Source: Candidatus Poribacteria bacterium (GTDB lineage Bacteria; Poribacteria; WGA-4E; WGA-3G). From it: a DNA stretch of 64,000 bases. The notes under the pieces are model-generated. The model was not told the origin of the DNA. It did not search any database and saw only the letters and a program-made list of their open reading frames with translations. A program made the translations under genes and the position numbers. Positions 63,994 through 64,000 of this stretch are shown here, one piece after another. The DNA is taken from contig JAPPIG010000082.1 of the NCBI GenBank assembly GCA_028820635.1, positions 228,645-292,644 of the forward strand, given 5' to 3'. Numbering within the stretch: position 1 is the stretch's first letter; every line of letters begins with the position of its first letter.

Positions 63994-64000
63994 AAGAAAA

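Noticed and set aside
1..64000. CRISPR array, rRNA or tRNA genes
   Set aside because: No regularly spaced direct repeats, and no rRNA-like or cloverleaf sequences were recognised by eye.

Overview
The window reads as a chromosomal contig from a Gram-negative, AT-leaning bacterium. The gene mix points to Candidatus Poribacteria or a close sponge- or marine-associated relative: phytanoyl-CoA dioxygenase, sulfatase, FGE-like/sialidase fusion, many sugar isomerases and Gfo/Idh/MocA dehydrogenases, enolase-superfamily enzyme, leucine-rich and TPR proteins, dense toxin-antitoxin and restriction genes, and several families of short hairpin repeats. This assignment is an inference from content; no rRNA or tRNA gene was seen. 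An outer-membrane LptD-like barrel at the left edge supports a diderm envelope.

Layout. 1-3263: 3' part of an LptD/OstA-like protein with parvulin-type (SurA-like) domains inserted in it. 3567-4245: HigBA-like toxin-antitoxin pair. 4274-6853: SDR oxidoreductase, 2H phosphoesterase, lipoprotein solute-binding protein. 6943-9640: five-gene operon from one strong promoter: Phd-like/RelE-like pair, OLD-like ATPase, unknown 179-aa protein, PIN protein. 9693-20839: LRR lipoprotein, double-length UxaA-type dehydratase, methyltransferase, ECF sigma/anti-sigma/HtrA-like set (the HtrA lacks the catalytic His), PLD protein, PhyH dioxygenase and FGE-like/sialidase fusion. 21576-27670: compact six-gene operon with a DndC-like PAPS-reductase-family protein, a PLD-SF2 helicase and a DndD-like SMC ATPase plus three small unknown proteins; this is the best candidate for an undescribed defence system. 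27815-33778: Rpn-like nuclease with its own promoter, ribokinase, giant TPR protein, shortened BirA, DUF523/TudS-like protein.

34011-41851: a large unknown protein, a small repeat protein, then a second defence cluster (BrnT-like toxin, FRG-TPR protein, DNA methyltransferase, HNH nuclease, PD-(D/E)XK/Mrr_N protein, BsaWI-like protein), preceded by a duplicated remnant of the methyltransferase 5' end. 41856-44374: inositol catabolism genes iolE and iolG separated by a repeat-rich gap. 44678-46119: ABC exporter pair. 46649-53800: two secreted proteins sharing a short C-terminal motif, flanking a GlmL-type ATPase and sugar isomerase/dehydrogenase genes. 53883-63768: unknown protein, nucleotidyltransferase-DUF89 fusion, CapK-like adenylate-forming enzyme, sulfatase, Mo-oxidoreductase with a small membrane partner, MFS transporter, mandelate-racemase-type enzyme.

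Intergenic gaps carry at least five families of short interspersed hairpins. Several copies differ by paired substitutions that keep the stem, direct evidence that the fold rather than the primary sequence is conserved. Three larger elements have matching inverted termini and hairpins inside, like non-autonomous mobile elements.
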